From Phorcus lineatus (Eukaryota; Mollusca; Gastropoda; Trochida; Trochidae): a DNA stretch of 64,000 bases. The notes under the pieces were generated by a model. It made no database searches. It saw only the letters and a list, made by a program, of their open reading frames with translations, and had not been told where the DNA came from. Position 1 is the stretch's first letter. Each line of letters opens with the position of its first letter. Shown in pieces: positions 1 to 12,200 of the stretch. Both the position numbers and the translations under genes were made by a program. The stretch lies in assembly GCA_921293015.1 (NCBI GenBank), contig OV121091.1, positions 28,566,839-28,630,838 on the forward strand, written 5' to 3'.

Positions 1-83
1 ATGGTATCCTACTAGCTAATGTCATCCATCCGACAATATGTATTTGTAGATGTATAGATGTATTACCAATGTTTTCTCTCTTT

Positions 84-360
84 AGGGAAGCACGTTCGGC
101 TTTGGACCAAGAGGTCCAGGGTTCGAATCCCGTAAGTCTCTCGGCAGTTTTGTCTCCAGTAGAGAACTGTTCTACATGCAGTAAAATTTGGGTGCAATGC
201 TTCACTGAAATTCACCGCTGTACCACCCATGGCTCAGTAGTGTAAGCCACCACAATGCATACATGTAGCCCCATTAGTGTTGCGGGCTTTCTCTCGACAG
301 TAATACTTACAGCCGTTATAAATACTCCTGAAAGCGGCTTTAAAACCCAAGGTCACCTCA
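84..360 (+). repeat. tRNA-derived SINE, copy 1
   Basis: The 5' part (84-140) is tRNA-like, with a good RNA polymerase III B box, GGTTCGAATCC, at 120-130. The A box is weak. The body follows, with a central segment containing TTGGGTGCAATGC near 189-201 and CCACCCATGG near 225-234. The tail reads CTGAAAGCGGCTTTAAAACC near 328-347. The same order of head, central domain and tail appears in reverse at 26474-26755, and body and tail alone at 33870-34092. Three collinear copies with a pol III head are what a SINE family gives. This copy is diverged and probably inactive. Confidence 0.7.
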
Positions 361-1009
361 CGAAGCATTTCTTTCTTGAATGGCAGTCGTAGTTTAAGTA
401 CCTTCGGATCTATGGCATTTACTGTTTTCAAACATTGTTATCACATAATCCATGATCTTCGCATGTAACTTAATTACAATGTTGAACACTAAAATGTATC
501 AAATGTCCTTGTCGCTTGGTCATAATCTCCAAAACCGTGGTGTAGTATGTTCATATATTGAATGTGTAACCCGTGAGCAGACTGGATGTTAATGTATCCT
601 CCCTTAATCTTTTAGACACCTTTGTGGTTAGGGTGAAATATGGGTTAGAGACATATAGGTGTAGCTGTATCATGTATGTATGCACTGAGCTCACTCTGCT
701 ATTGTGATTCCTTCTGTATACACTCCTTACCTCCTCTTTCTTTACTCGGAGATGGTATTGCTTGTAGTGGGAGCTAATCACGTGGTGTATAATCCGATTT
801 ACTTGTAAATAGAGAGAGATTTGGTTAGTAATAGAAAACAAGTATTTAACCTTAGTTGCATAATGGTGAGTGGTTCAGCTGGGGAAAGTTTCATGATGAT
901 CTTTTGTCCAACGTGGCAAAGGTAAAAGTCATGTAAGAGGCACAAGAACAGTGAACCAACTTTCTTGGTATAACCTTGAATGCGCGAGCAGTTGTTATTC
1001 AGCCTTGCC
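361..1009. other. Gene-free stretch
   Basis: Unique-looking AT-rich sequence between the SINE and the minisatellite. Short open frames occur on both strands but none has splice sites, domain similarity or coding-like composition that I can support. Confidence 0.5.
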
Positions 1010-1490
1010 TAAATTTCCTTCAAGCTTGCCTTGCACCCCTCAAACCTTGCCTCTCGGCTCTACCAGCCTGTTGACGTCCCTCTCACTGTGCTTCTTGGCC
1101 CTTCTACCTTGCCTCTTGGCCTTACCACTTTGCCTCACCTCCCTTCAAATTTGCCTCTTGGCCCTTCTACTTTGCCTCTTGGCCTAACCACCTTGCCTCA
1201 CCTCCCTTCAAATTTGCCTCTTGGCCCTTCTACCTTGCCTCTTGGCCTTACCACCTTGCCACATGGTGCAACTACATTGTCCAGCGCCCCTTCCACCTTC
1301 CCCTGAGGTCCCTTCAACCTGGCCTTGTGGCCCTTCCACGTTGCCCCGCAGGCCTATCATGTATATCTCGGCCCTACCCTCTTGGCTCATGGCTTTTCAT
1401 CTTGCCTTGGACCCTTCCACCTTGCCTCTAGGCCCTTCCGCCTTGCCTCACATCCCCTCAACCTTGCCTCTCAGCTATACCTCATAGCTC
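1010..1490. repeat. Pyrimidine-rich minisatellite, about 21 bp unit in 63 bp higher order
   Basis: Degenerate tandem copies of a 21 bp module like CCTTCTACCTTGCCTCTTGG. In the best part (about 1095-1260) they group into 63 bp triplets. The plus strand is strongly C+T rich with almost no G outside the TTGG motif. Because 21 and 63 are multiples of three, several frames stay open; one reads a seven-residue repeat of the LPLGPST / LPLGLTT / LPHLPSN kind. There is no promoter, start context or splice evidence, so I treat the open frames as a by-product of the repeat. Confidence 0.85.
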
Positions 1491-2023
1491 GCACAATCGC
1501 ATGGTGACATAATAGTTCCTGTGACACCGTTACTCGTAGACGGTAAAGGGTTTCTTCCTCTTCCATTATTATATCTTTCAAAAATAGATAATTTCCTTAG
1601 TCAAACGGATTATTACTTATATTCATATATGTAAAAACATCGTCCATACAGCTGCATTCCTAATATTTTATTCCTCTTCTCTGTAATTTCGATTTGAAGC
1701 ATGCTGTAAAAGAGTTTCTGTTAACCCAACTTAAATTACTTCAAGCTTCAAAAACTTATCAAGTTATTAGACAATCGGGTATTTTTAGTTTTTGTTTTAC
1801 TATAATGCGTCAGAGGTAATCAAAATAAAGTGATTTTTGCGCTAAGATGCAATGATAGGTGAATAGACTTTCACTATCAAGTTGCAAATGCAAGTCATTT
1901 TGTTAATTATGATTTCAGAAAAAGATAGAAACAATACTGTCCCTTTTTTTCGTTTTTATTTGTTCAATTTGAAAATAAGTTGTAGAATTGTGAAACGTCA
2001 ACGTTCTGGTTTTGAACTTTCAG
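1491..2023. other. Gene-free stretch
   Basis: AT-rich sequence with no recognised element. Its last 80 bases are pyrimidine-rich and end in TTTGAACTTTCAG, which would serve as a 3' splice acceptor for the candidate exon that follows. Confidence 0.4.
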
Positions 2024-2120
2024 ATCGCGACGGACCAGGTCTGAAAAGCCCTCAGACAAGAAACCAAACTTCTATATGGGGGACGAGCAGGAAGGGAAAG
2101 ATAGAGAGAGCAAGATATGA
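2024..2120 (+). CDS. Possible 3'-terminal coding exon of a gene cut by the left edge
   Basis: A polypyrimidine tract and a CAG acceptor (2021-2023) precede a stretch clearly richer in GC than its surroundings. Read with one leading base (phase 2 entry), it encodes about 31 residues, very hydrophilic and charged, containing RRTRSEKPSDKKPNFYMG, and stops at TGA 2118-2120. That composition suits the cytoplasmic tail of a membrane protein. A canonical AATAAA lies at 3091, which would give a 3' UTR of about 1 kb. No upstream exon is visible in 1-2023, so the rest of the gene would lie left of the window. I do not recognise the protein. It could be a chance open frame. Confidence 0.3.
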
Positions 2121-5020
2121 ACACTCTCTGAATCTGCGTTTTAGTTTTCATCAAGAGATATAGATACATATATCTTTTCTCTTTTCATTTCAAGCATATT
2201 TTCAAAGAGAATACTTTCTGGAAAATTACATTGTTAAATGCAATTTGACAATGACAATTATTTTTGAAACATTGAATTGGTCTTTCCAGATGTAGTGTCA
2301 TTTATTTTCAAATTATCCATTTCTTTTACCAAAGCTTAACTGATACTTTCGGATATGAATCTGAAAGAAGGAATTCTGCCTTAAGCTTTTTATTTATTCG
2401 ACCTGCGTATAGGCGTTGAGGAGATCATATATATCTCCGATTAACATCTTATTGCTGTTTATTAATCGAGTCAAATCAAGATTATTTCAATGCAATGTAC
2501 ATTTCAATAACGCCTATCAAGTGCCTTAATGCAACCAGAATGATATTGCTAAAATGAAAAGTTACTTAGCTTGATATGTTGTGTGAACAGGCACTACTAA
2601 GGGGAAATAGTATTTGTTACTAAAACGCTTGTAGATTTATATCAGTACATTAATAGATGCATATAAATTTATTTAGATTATGATGAACATACTGGCTATT
2701 TCTTCACATGACCACATAAAACCATATTTTAGATGTAAATAGGATAGTTTCTTAACGTATCAAAATATTACATTGGTATTTTAATCATTTTCATAAGTCC
2801 ATCTTTGATATTTAAATATAGTAAAATATCAAATTCAGCCATGACTAGTACGGACAATCACGTTTGTATGTAAAGCGTTAGGCTTCATGTCAATAAGCTT
2901 ACAAAGAATTTGTTTTTAAATTTGTCTACATAAGCAAGATATAAGCAATCAATTGTAAACATTATGGACAAATACATTGTATGACAAGATCGATCTGGGT
3001 TACATTATGAAATATTAACAGATTCTAAACTATATTTATCACAGATTTCAACATGTTACCCGGATGTTAATGGTTGTAAATATTTTAAATAATAAAATTA
3101 TTTCGAAAATACTCATGCTTGTTAAATAGTTTTCACTTGGAAAAAACATCCTTTTGAAGATAATATCTATGCATCGTCAAGCACATGTTCATACATTGTT
3201 ATTGTTCATGTCCGTGCTGCTTCCATGAGAGCAGAAACTATCGATTGAATGCAGCTTTCCTATTGGACTAAAATACATCCATCTAAAAACATTATGTGAA
3301 AACACTCTTTGGATAAATATGCATAAGTAAATTATGAAACCAGGATGATGATTTCGTTTGTTATGAAATTGTGTCAAGTAATTATGCACTGACCGAGAAC
3401 TAGTCGGTCTGGTCCGAAGTGCAAATGCTTATCTTGCGATTTGGATATTTGTAATGTATCATAAAAGGTTTTTGGTGGCAATGTGAATTGTTCAGGTGAA
3501 CGTTTTGAATGAAGATAGAACATGTTGGACGCAGATGGATGTTCGGAGAGGTAGTAGAGGCTCCACGGACACGGCCAAAGTCAAGGTTTACTTTACAGCA
3601 ATAATTCTGCATTTTCACCCTGATACAAGACTATTTATCAATCCTATCATTCTCAATTTATTGAGACGTATACAGCCAAATATATATACCTAATGCATCG
3701 TTTTAATGGTACCCTAATGGGTAAACTATTGATTCCCAAATCCTCAAATTAATTGCTCTGACACTCGTCTTGAATAATACAAAATCAACCATCTGTAAAG
3801 AATTATAAGTGATAAATTGAAACGAGTTCGTTAAGATCTTGAATGGGGAAATTATTTTATGTCTCCAAAAAATCGAATAGGTAACCCGGTTTGTTTACCA
3901 TGCATGTATATCCACAAGGCTACGAAGGGATGTGTTACGAAGCTCTCTGTGAATTTTAACCGGGTTCTCCACTAAAGGGGTAAAACAGGAAAAGAACGTG
4001 GAGTACATGGGTAATGTGGTAAGAGCATGTGCAACGCCGGAAGTAACTGACATTTCATTGGGCTGCAATGAAGCAATTCCATGATGTCGGTAGCTGAGTA
4101 TTTCATATTTGATGAGTCCCGAATGATGCGATATGAATAAAATTATGTGCAAAGTAAGGGAAGAATATCCAAAATTCAAAAAGTATTTGAGATCAAGCAT
4201 GAATTCGATGAACTGCATTTGTGTAGTTGGGAATACTAGGAAAATGATCATCGGACCAATATATTTTCCAATAATTCCTTTTTAACCCCAAAACTACCAC
4301 CTCCTTTTAGAATCGATACTAAACGGTAAACATCTAAGATACATGAAGGGATGGGTAGGGTTCGTAAATAAACTAACGGCTAATCGATGATGCTCGTGAC
4401 ATTTTGAATGTTTTATCTTGGCCATCGCTCAATGTTCAAACAGACACACTGTATGTTACTCTGTTTTATTTTACAACGCATACACATCAGATCCAAGAGG
4501 AGTCCTCTCAAAGGTTACGCACGTCAAACATTCTACAGCTTAGAATAAGAATGATTATTGATTAATTGCTAGACCTTTTTATAGAAAGATATTTTATTCA
4601 TTAAAGAAGAGGATAGGGTACAATTTATACAACTTCAAAGCCCTTTCCAGATGTTTGCATCATTTATCTTTAAAAATTGTGCAAGAGGCGGACAGGTATA
4701 TATACAAAAGAAATTAGTGAAAGCGTTTACTTTGAGAGATATAAAAACGTACAAATTTTAAAACAAAGTCTATCGTCCACTGCGCCATAAATCAACCGGC
4801 CTTTACTTCGGAAATGCCTTTGAGTAATTGAATTCTTATATATTGCATTTTATTCAAACATGATATTTAATAATTTTCCTAGATACTCTATTTTCCAACT
4901 ACATGTTTTAACTTAGAAATAGAATTTGAATAAAATCATGTAACAAGAACTGTTACTTAAGGAATGAGTATTGAGATGATATTCTTTCACTTTTTAAATG
5001 TTATAAACCCATGCAGTCAT
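2121..5020. other. AT-rich gene-free stretch; possible 3' UTR at its start
   Basis: Very AT-rich DNA with no element I can name. If the exon ending at 2120 is real, roughly 2121-3110 is its 3' UTR, since AATAAA at 3091-3096 is the first canonical poly(A) signal downstream. An open minus frame at 3895-4251 has no homology that I recognise and no flanking splice signals. Confidence 0.35.
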
Positions 5021-5029
5021 TCTGTTGTC

Positions 5030-5108
5030 CATTCTCTCCCAACAGAGGAAGCTCCGTCATTACCTGTATATGAATTTATGACTAAGCTACCTCTGTGGGG
5101 AGAGAATG
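5030..5108. mobile_element. 79 bp MITE with CATTCTCTCCC ends and 9 bp target duplication (copy A)
   Basis: The terminal inverted repeats begin CATTCTCTCCCAACAGAG and end in GGGGAGAGAATG. The element is flanked on both sides by the identical 9-mer TCTGTTGTC (5021-5029 and 5109-5117). A longer relative with the same ends lies at 46169-46347. Target duplications of 8-9 bp are typical of the hAT and Mutator-like superfamilies. No coding capacity remains. Confidence 0.85.
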
Positions 5109-5241
5109 TCTGTTGTCTGGTTAGATCAAACATATGCTATCAGATGATCAATTTCCTTTTTCACAATACAATTAAGAAAATAACTTTGTGTAAATAAAGA
5201 ATTGACAAACAACGTTTGGAGCACGGTTCCTGGTAATCATA

Positions 5242-5806
5242 CAGCTGCATTCCAAAAGTTTGTTCACATACCTGAATATACTAGTGCAAATATCATGTAA
5301 TTTGAGATGCATTTGATGTATCGTAGCATTGCGGAAAAGAAACGTATAATATTGAATTTTCAGAACACATATGAATATCCATTCTTCTTTAAGGCAAAGG
5401 TTTATCGTACCCCACAATTACCCGTAACAGTTTTGGCAGGTCATTGAAGTGACACTGACACTTATTTTTATTTTTCTCCATAAAATCCTTTTTAAGTTAT
5501 CAACTTCTTTAAAAACTAGTCACGTTTGTTTCTCAGCACAAAGTCAATGTGATTATGTTGGTTTTAACCTCAGAGAGTCGATATGGGACATTTTATTTGG
5601 CATTTAACGGAATCGAAATTTCGAAAATGTGACCCCTGCTGTCAATATCAATAAGCCAAAATTCGATTTTTTTTTCATTCATGGACAGTGGGTGATCCAT
5701 TGTTAGTCTTGCTGAAGTTTTTCTTTTGACGTTGAAACGAAACCAAAATAACATATATTTGCACTACGATTCAGTGGTAAGTGAACAAACTTTCGATATG
5801 CAGCCG
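5242..5806 (+). mobile_element. CAGCTG-ended MITE, copy A (about 565 bp)
   Basis: Ends are inverted: CAGCTGCATTCCAAAAG on the left, and on the right a sequence whose complement begins CGGCTGCATATCGAAAG. Both ends are flanked by TA, the duplication expected of Tc1/mariner-type elements. Full-length relatives lie at 27187-27813 (same orientation) and 20655-21273 (opposite), and a solo end at 32288-32343. The subterminal segment TACTAGTGCAAATATCATG is shared by several copies. No transposase fragment is recognisable. Confidence 0.75.
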
Positions 5807-7372
5807 TATGTTTAAACAGTGTGAGTGTTTTAATCTAACTTAGTTTTGTACCTGAATGAACACCAGGATCTGTAAACCGTTTGCAAGTGTCAGTTTTTCA
5901 TAACTCTACTACCAACTGTTTAACCAAATATCATTACATTCAGGGGATTGAAATGGATATTGCTAGAATCAAATGGTTTGTTTGAACTTGGCGATGCAAT
6001 ACCTCTCAGACACAACCCACCAATACAGTCACATATCAATCGGTTGCGTAAGGGTGTAAGTAGGATACCACGAGTACTAGAATATCTTAGTCATACACCA
6101 TTAAGAACCACGATTAAGTTTCCTCATAAGATGATGTTTCTCTGAAACAAAACCTTTCATTTTACCGAGTTAAATTAGAGACGGAAACAATGTTATCCAG
6201 TATAACAACTCACTGCACTAATAATTGATCGTACCGGCGTCAGAGTAACATTTAAAAAATGCAATTGCTGAAATAAAAGAAACATATATTAATCACGTAA
6301 GCTTAGATTCGATAGTATAAAGTCGTACTATAAAGGCGGGAATTTCTTGGTCAACTTCGTAATCCATTTCTACCAAGTTGTTTGACGAATGTGCCATTTC
6401 ATCAATCAACTGAGTCGCCAATTCTATAAATTATACAAAATGTTTGCTTTTCAGCGTACATATACCTTTTCAATTTATTTGTAAATATTGAAAATAAGTA
6501 TTAAGCTGTCAGTTTGTTTACACGAAGAACATTAGCGCTTGCAAATGGGGCGACAATTATTCTATGTTGATCATAAAACAAGTTTTGAAATATTGAAAAG
6601 ATATTCAGGTAACCTTGGCTGTTCAATGCGGCTTCACTCTTTTTACTTAAGAATTTAAACAAAACCATGTAGTTACCTTTCAAGAAGAGTGAAGTGGTGT
6701 CTGCAATTTCAATCTGTTGGTATAACTGATTGAAGGCCATTGATTGGCTGAATATATTAAGAGCAGCAGAGTCAGGAAAAAGCAGCACCGTTGTGACGAC
6801 AATCTTATTGACACAATAACTTCAGCAGAACTACATTAGTATTGTAAAGCTGTTCTCATACTAACAACAACTTTATTCTATTGATAAGAATTAAATTTTA
6901 AAAATTCACTTTTACAACGTTCTCACTGTAACTGTTGTTGAAAGATTATTCTTTCTATGTACGTGCGAGACAGTATTTTATATTTTGAGTACGGTGCAGT
7001 CGATTCCCGCTCCGTTGAATTCATCACATCAAGCATATTTCATTATAAAAGATATATAATTGAACAGCATTGATCGTCATTGTAAAAGCGTAGGCCTTTA
7101 ATGGAAGATCTTGAATAAAAGATGAAAGATAGAAAATGTTAATAGAAAAATTAATTCCACAAACGGGTAACCTCCAAATCGTGCTGTTTCTGTGATACCA
7201 GATATTCATCAGCGGGTTATTGTGGTATCTGATATTGATTGCTTTCTACCATAACAATCGAGTACAAGATATTGACAAACTGATATACAATAACAGTATT
7301 TTGTTCTTATTACCAAGAAATGACATTAAGGTAGACTTGTGACAACTTGAGGCTGACTATCATTATCCTAGT
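5807..7372. other. Gene-free stretch with one unassigned open frame
   Basis: Mostly unique AT-rich sequence. The minus-strand frame at 6501-6788 reads like ordinary protein, without low complexity, but I recognise no family and see no convincing exon boundaries. I leave it unannotated as a gene. Confidence 0.4.
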
Positions 7373-7496
7373 TCAGGGCCTGCTTTCACAAAGCTCTAAG
7401 GTGATCGTAAGTCCTTAAGGTAGCCTTAGTGCAATGTTAAAGAATGGGAGTTAAGGTTAACCTTAGTTAAGGTTGCTTTGTGAAAGCAAGCCCTGA
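7373..7496. mobile_element. Foldback MITE, about 124 bp
   Basis: Left end TCAGGGCCTGCTTTCACAAA pairs with right end TTTGTGAAAGCAAGCCCTGA. The inner halves carry complementary CTTAAGGT / ACCTTAG type runs, so nearly the whole element folds on itself. There is no obvious long target duplication. It is non-coding. Confidence 0.75.
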
Positions 7497-7850
7497 TCAA
7501 TATAATCTTTTCTTCGAGATCTATGGGTGACTAAATCCTTCACCGTTGTTGGCAATTCCTAAATCCTAATCAAGTTCTTATCAAATCGGCAGACACGTCA
7601 CGTGTGATCCATATTCTTATAGCTTGACTTGTGCTACATAAATCAGAAATTTGAGAAAATAGTCCACACTGCCGTTCTCAGTCGCAAAAATGCTGAAATA
7701 CGTCACTGTGAATATTGATTTATCTCTTTTAAACAATAAATGTGTAACGTGTGAGTTTGAAAAAGTATGTCTTCTGTTAAACCAGCAAACATGACAAACT
7801 ATTGTATATAATTATTACAAACAGCGAGTTTAATGTTACTCTATAAGGCA

Positions 7851-7871
7851 TACTACTACTACTACTACTAC

Positions 7872-7943
<72 letters not shown>

Positions 7944-7956
7944 TGATGATGATGAT
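7851..7956. repeat. Compound trinucleotide microsatellite (TAC)n(TAA)n(TGA)n
   Basis: Uninterrupted array of TAC, then about 25 TAA, then TGA triplets. The minus frame across it encodes poly-Leu/Val only because of the repeat. Confidence 0.97.
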
Positions 7957-8497
7957 CTATGTAAGTATCCTCTACAGAATAGAGTAGTCAAACGAAGAAA
8001 GCAGCTTATAGATGAATTCGGCTTCATAATATCCAAGCGAGTAGAGGATAATGATCGGCGGAATATTTACGAAGTCAACTGATTCCCTAGGAATCACAAG
8101 CCCATTTAAAGATAATTTAGCTTATTGAAGCCTACAGTTGTCTGTCTCAGGTCATCAAGAAATACACGGAAATCTCTAAAATAAGCCAGGTTACACAACA
8201 AAACTAAACCAAGTGTCTGACATTTTAAAAAGGTAAACACTGTTAAACAAATACGAATACGAAAAGGATCAAATAGATGAAGGCTTCAAGGTTAGAAGGC
8301 GTTTTAGAGATTCTTGAAGTTTAGACTTAATGACAACCTGAGCCTGGGTCCTCAAACGACAATGCTACCCGTCATATACATCTCAAAATCTCACATTTCA
8401 CCATAGACGGTTCTCTCTGACAGTATAAAATCGTTTTGTATCCGATTGGCAATATAAAACATTAAGGTTTTAATCCATAAGGTGGAAAAGGATGTTA
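7957..8497. other. Gene-free stretch downstream of the GON gene
   Basis: AT-rich sequence downstream (minus strand) of the stop codon at 8498. On the minus strand ATTAAA (plus 8469-8474) lies about 25 bases past the stop and could act as a variant poly(A) signal. The true 3' end of the transcript cannot be fixed from sequence. Confidence 0.35.
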
Positions 8498-9244
8498 TCA
8501 GGGTACACATTCAGGAAAGGTTGCCTTGGTGTAGTCTGGCGTAAAAGTGCGATCTACTTCCATATAAAACATCGCGTCACTAAAATGAGGTTCCATAGGT
8601 TTACATTGGAGACAACTTGCGAAACACTCACCAGTTATAATCAAACCGTTGTTCAATCTGGTTACAGTGGTATCATTGTTCCATTTAAGACTATCCAGCA
8701 TTTTTACACCGGTTCCAGATGTGTCTATCCTAAAAGAACCAGTTTCGGTAGCATTGCACGTTAGTTTAGCCCTACAATCTCCAGTTCTGCCAAAGTTCGA
8801 CCACAGACCGTCAGTCTCGGCAAACGTGTGGTCGCCATGTTGGATTCCGAATTTGAGGAAATTAAGTTTGACCTTCCTGAACGTCGTCTTTCCTCTGTGT
8901 TTTCCTGACCAGAACGGATTGCATTTCTCAATGTCGCGTTCAGAGTAGAATGAGTAGTTCTCGCCTTCTAATGACAAAAAGTTTGTCGGTGTGTCTGACT
9001 GCATATTATGACAATAAACCTTGAGGTAAGTACCGTTAGCTTGAACTGGTTGCACCCAGTACTCGCCGTCACCATAGTTACGGTTGCATGCCTTGACACT
9101 CCAGCAAGAAGCAAGTTTGAGACATTTGAAAGAGCTCCAGAGACCGTCGGACAAACACACTCGCTCCCCTACTGGTCCGTAACCCACGTCACACTCATAG
9201 CTTAACGTCTCATTCACGTCCCAGTACGTCTTGTGATCTTCTAG
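8498..9244 (-). CDS. GON-protein exon 2: rest of CCP and full GON domain
   Basis: 747 nt, entered after the acceptor GTCCAG (AG at plus 9245-9246) in phase 0, and ending at TGA (8498-8500). It begins LEDHKTYWDVNE and supplies the second half of the sushi domain, then about 200 residues of GON domain. That is close to the usual GON length, so the domain looks complete. Confidence 0.88.
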   Translation of the reverse strand, partial: LEDHKTYWDVNETLSYECDVGYGPVGERVCLSDGLWSSFKCLKLASCWSVKACNRNYGDGEYWVQPVQANGTYLKVYCHNMQSDTPTNFLSLEGENYSFYSERDIEKCNPFWSGKHRGKTTFRKVKLNFLKFGIQHGDHTFAETDGLWSNFGRTGDCRAKLTCNATETGSFRIDTSGTGVKMLDSLKWNNDTTVTRLNNGLIITGECFASCLQCKPMEPHFSDAMFYMEVDRTFTPDYTKATFPECVP

Positions 9245-12200
9245 CTGGACCATATAAAAGCGAATATTGTTAGTCAATTGAAAATTTTAACATCTTCGTG
9301 ATGACAATTTGTTCTTTTCTCCTAAATCCTGAATCAAATAAAGCGGTAAAAAGTAACTTTAGCTCATTATATAGAAAGATAGAACCATTGACTCTGTAGC
9401 TCATCGGGATATCTATAATTCATTTATAAATGGTTACAGAATCATATGAGCTGCCATGGGTTCATAAAAAGCCATGTATTTTAAACCTCATCAGCCCAGG
9501 ATCTATACACAAGATTTAGCTTACTCGGCCTTTACTACAAGTAGACCCAAACAAATGTTAAGAATGTTTACCCTTATCTTGGGTCTATATAAGAATCCCC
9601 TTCACATATTGAGTCTGCACACAAGTTTTCAGCTTTTTGAGCCTTTTGCCTTGAGAGGAAGATGAAAATAGTTGTTTTGAGTTCGGCCCCTGTTGCCCTA
9701 CTTACTTACTCACAGGGTCACCAAAGCAACAAATTAAGTACACCATTAGTCAAGGAGTCTGTATACAAGATTTCTTGAGCCTATGCATATGGTTCTGAAG
9801 GAGAAATGAAATAGTGGAACATGTGCATTTCCCTTCACTTTTCCTATTTTCAAAAAAAAACAAATGTGAAGGGAGGCCGCATCTGGGCACTTCCGTCTTA
9901 CGATGACGCAATAAAACTCGCTTTTCACTAATTGAAGTAACGTAACTCTAATTAAGAAGGTGAGATACACGTAATTCCACATTTAAATTGGAGGTTTGTA
10001 ATTTATGAATACGTTACGAGTGATACTTACCGATGTCACTTTATGAGTATGTTTATAACAGCACTTATTTCGGAGCCTGATATGTCTATGTGGATTGCCT
10101 TGTTATATATTGTTTATGATCTGTATCGATGTCTCCCGTGCTTGTGATAACTGGATACTAAACGAGAAATTGAAAAGTCTTCCACTGAACTAATCACATT
10201 TAACGTCTTCCACAGGTAAAACGATCAAATATTTGTCTTCGGATATAATGAAATATAACATAAATTATTTCCAGTTTTCAATAACAAATCATTCATCTAT
10301 AACAGTGTTATGAACAACCAAAATTTTCTCTATGGATACAGAGAAATATTTTTCCTGTTAAGAGTTATTTGTCCTGATTGTCCATTTTCCTAAATCAATA
10401 AACACAAGAACGCAGGTAATTATCATTATAATAGATAATAAATGAATGTATATTATTTTAATCTGTTTATTCATCGAGGTGCTCATTTTGGTCGCTCGCG
10501 GCTATCCGAGTGCAGCTAAGCTTCATGCATGCATTGCCAAACCGTATGACGATGTTGTGAGTCTTATTAAAGAGCCACTCCGTGAGTTGTTGGAGTCATA
10601 TATGCCAAACTGAATCAATGGTGTCATTTGATCACGAAGCATCGACTGTTACCAAAAAGAAACATTTTAAAGCTAAATTGTTTTGTACAGTGACAATATG
10701 AAGGTAGAACGTCGCAATTATGATCGAAAACTGGACAGTGGCGCGCGTCAAATAGTCAAACGTAATTTTGGAGACTTACCTTAAACAGTCAGGAGGGCAG
10801 TTAGGAGTTGATAGTGTTTGTTAGGTTATATAACTAGTATCCATGTATATTGTATGTGATATCTACACCTCTGTGCATTTATAAGGCTGTTTTAAGATTT
10901 TCTTTGAAAACCAGTATTTGTCATATATATGTCTTTTGGACATGGAAAGTTAAGATGTTTTGATTGATATCACTAATATGACATTTAGGTTCGTATGAAA
11001 GGTAAATAATATGTTACGAAAATCACGAAGTGGCTCTTTAAGGGACAATAAGTATTTAACTTTGGTTTGATATATCAAACGGTCGCAATGTTGGTTTTAC
11101 TTAAGAAATACTGACTGTCCTTGAAATTATCTTCTTATGAACTTTAAAGCCATGAAGATGTGATTTTTATCGAAAACCGAGCAAAAGACTAGCGCTCAAA
11201 CGTGGAATTTCGGATACTTTTCCCTATCCGATTTGATAATCAATTTCATTAGATTTCATAATTCTTGTGATCAGAACGTGGAATATCGGCTTTTAGAGTA
11301 CACTTGCTCGTTTGCCAGAAAATATGAAATGTGTCAGTTTTGATTAATTGGGATTGTTATGCTAAAGTTCAATGCATGTTTAAAACTATGTTTTGACACT
11401 TATCGAAGGTAAATGAAATGTATCAGAGGGACACAGAGTACATGTATGTTGTTGGAGGTATATATGTCTAACTTCACAAATGGTGTTATTTCATCGATAA
11501 GTAGTGGTTTTTTTCTGAAAACCAACATCTCAATTCTTATCAGTAAGCACAGTGACAATACATGGGAAAAAACTTCGAGATTTTTAAAATTTGCAATGGG
11601 AACAAGAACATGTCACAATTTTGGTATTTAAGAGATAAAGATTCAATCTAAAAAGGCGATATGAAGCCATATAAAAAATCATACTACATAGTTTTTGTCA
11701 CTTTAAAGCTATTCTATGTCACTTCATGTTTTTGTAATCATAGTAAGGTTTCTCTCAGTTATCTGTACTTCCCACTGAGTATTTCATTCATTGTTACTTA
11801 GCTCTGTGAATGTAATAAAACGTGAAACATGCAGAAACCGATGTCAATCTCAAATAACGATCGATCGCAACTGAATCAATAATCTTAATGCCGTTTTCAT
11901 TTTATTCAATTACCACTGTTGATAAAAGGACAATAAAACTATGAATGCCTCTATAAATTATTCAATTCCTATACAGTCAATGTTTTTTCAATACTCAAAG
12001 GCCATAGGCATTTAGTACATAGAACAAAATAGAGCAATTTAATATACAAATATAAATAATGATGTGTTTTATATTGATGAATAAAGTGCAAATAAAGTGT
12101 TACTGTCTTATTTTTAATGCGTGATATATAAAAATTGCAAGGTCCTGAATAACAACAAAAAGTTTACAGTTTTATAATGAGAAGAATTTATCTCTTGTGG

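Noticed and set aside
84-145. tRNA gene at the left edge
   Set aside because: The B box is good but no cloverleaf with matching acceptor and anticodon stems can be folded, and the sequence continues into a repeat seen two more times. It is a SINE head.
1031-1487. Overlapping plus frames encoding LPLGPST-type repeats
   Set aside because: Explained by a tandem repeat whose period is a multiple of three. No start context, splice site or homology.
6501-6788. 95-codon minus frame
   Set aside because: Protein-like, but no ATG at the apparent start (GTG), no splice sites I trust and no recognised family.
7836-8036. Minus-strand open frame rich in Leu/Val
   Set aside because: Produced entirely by the TAA/TGA trinucleotide microsatellite.
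8492-9205. Plus-strand open frames over the GON exon
   Set aside because: Antisense shadows of exon 2. Only the minus frame shows domain motifs.
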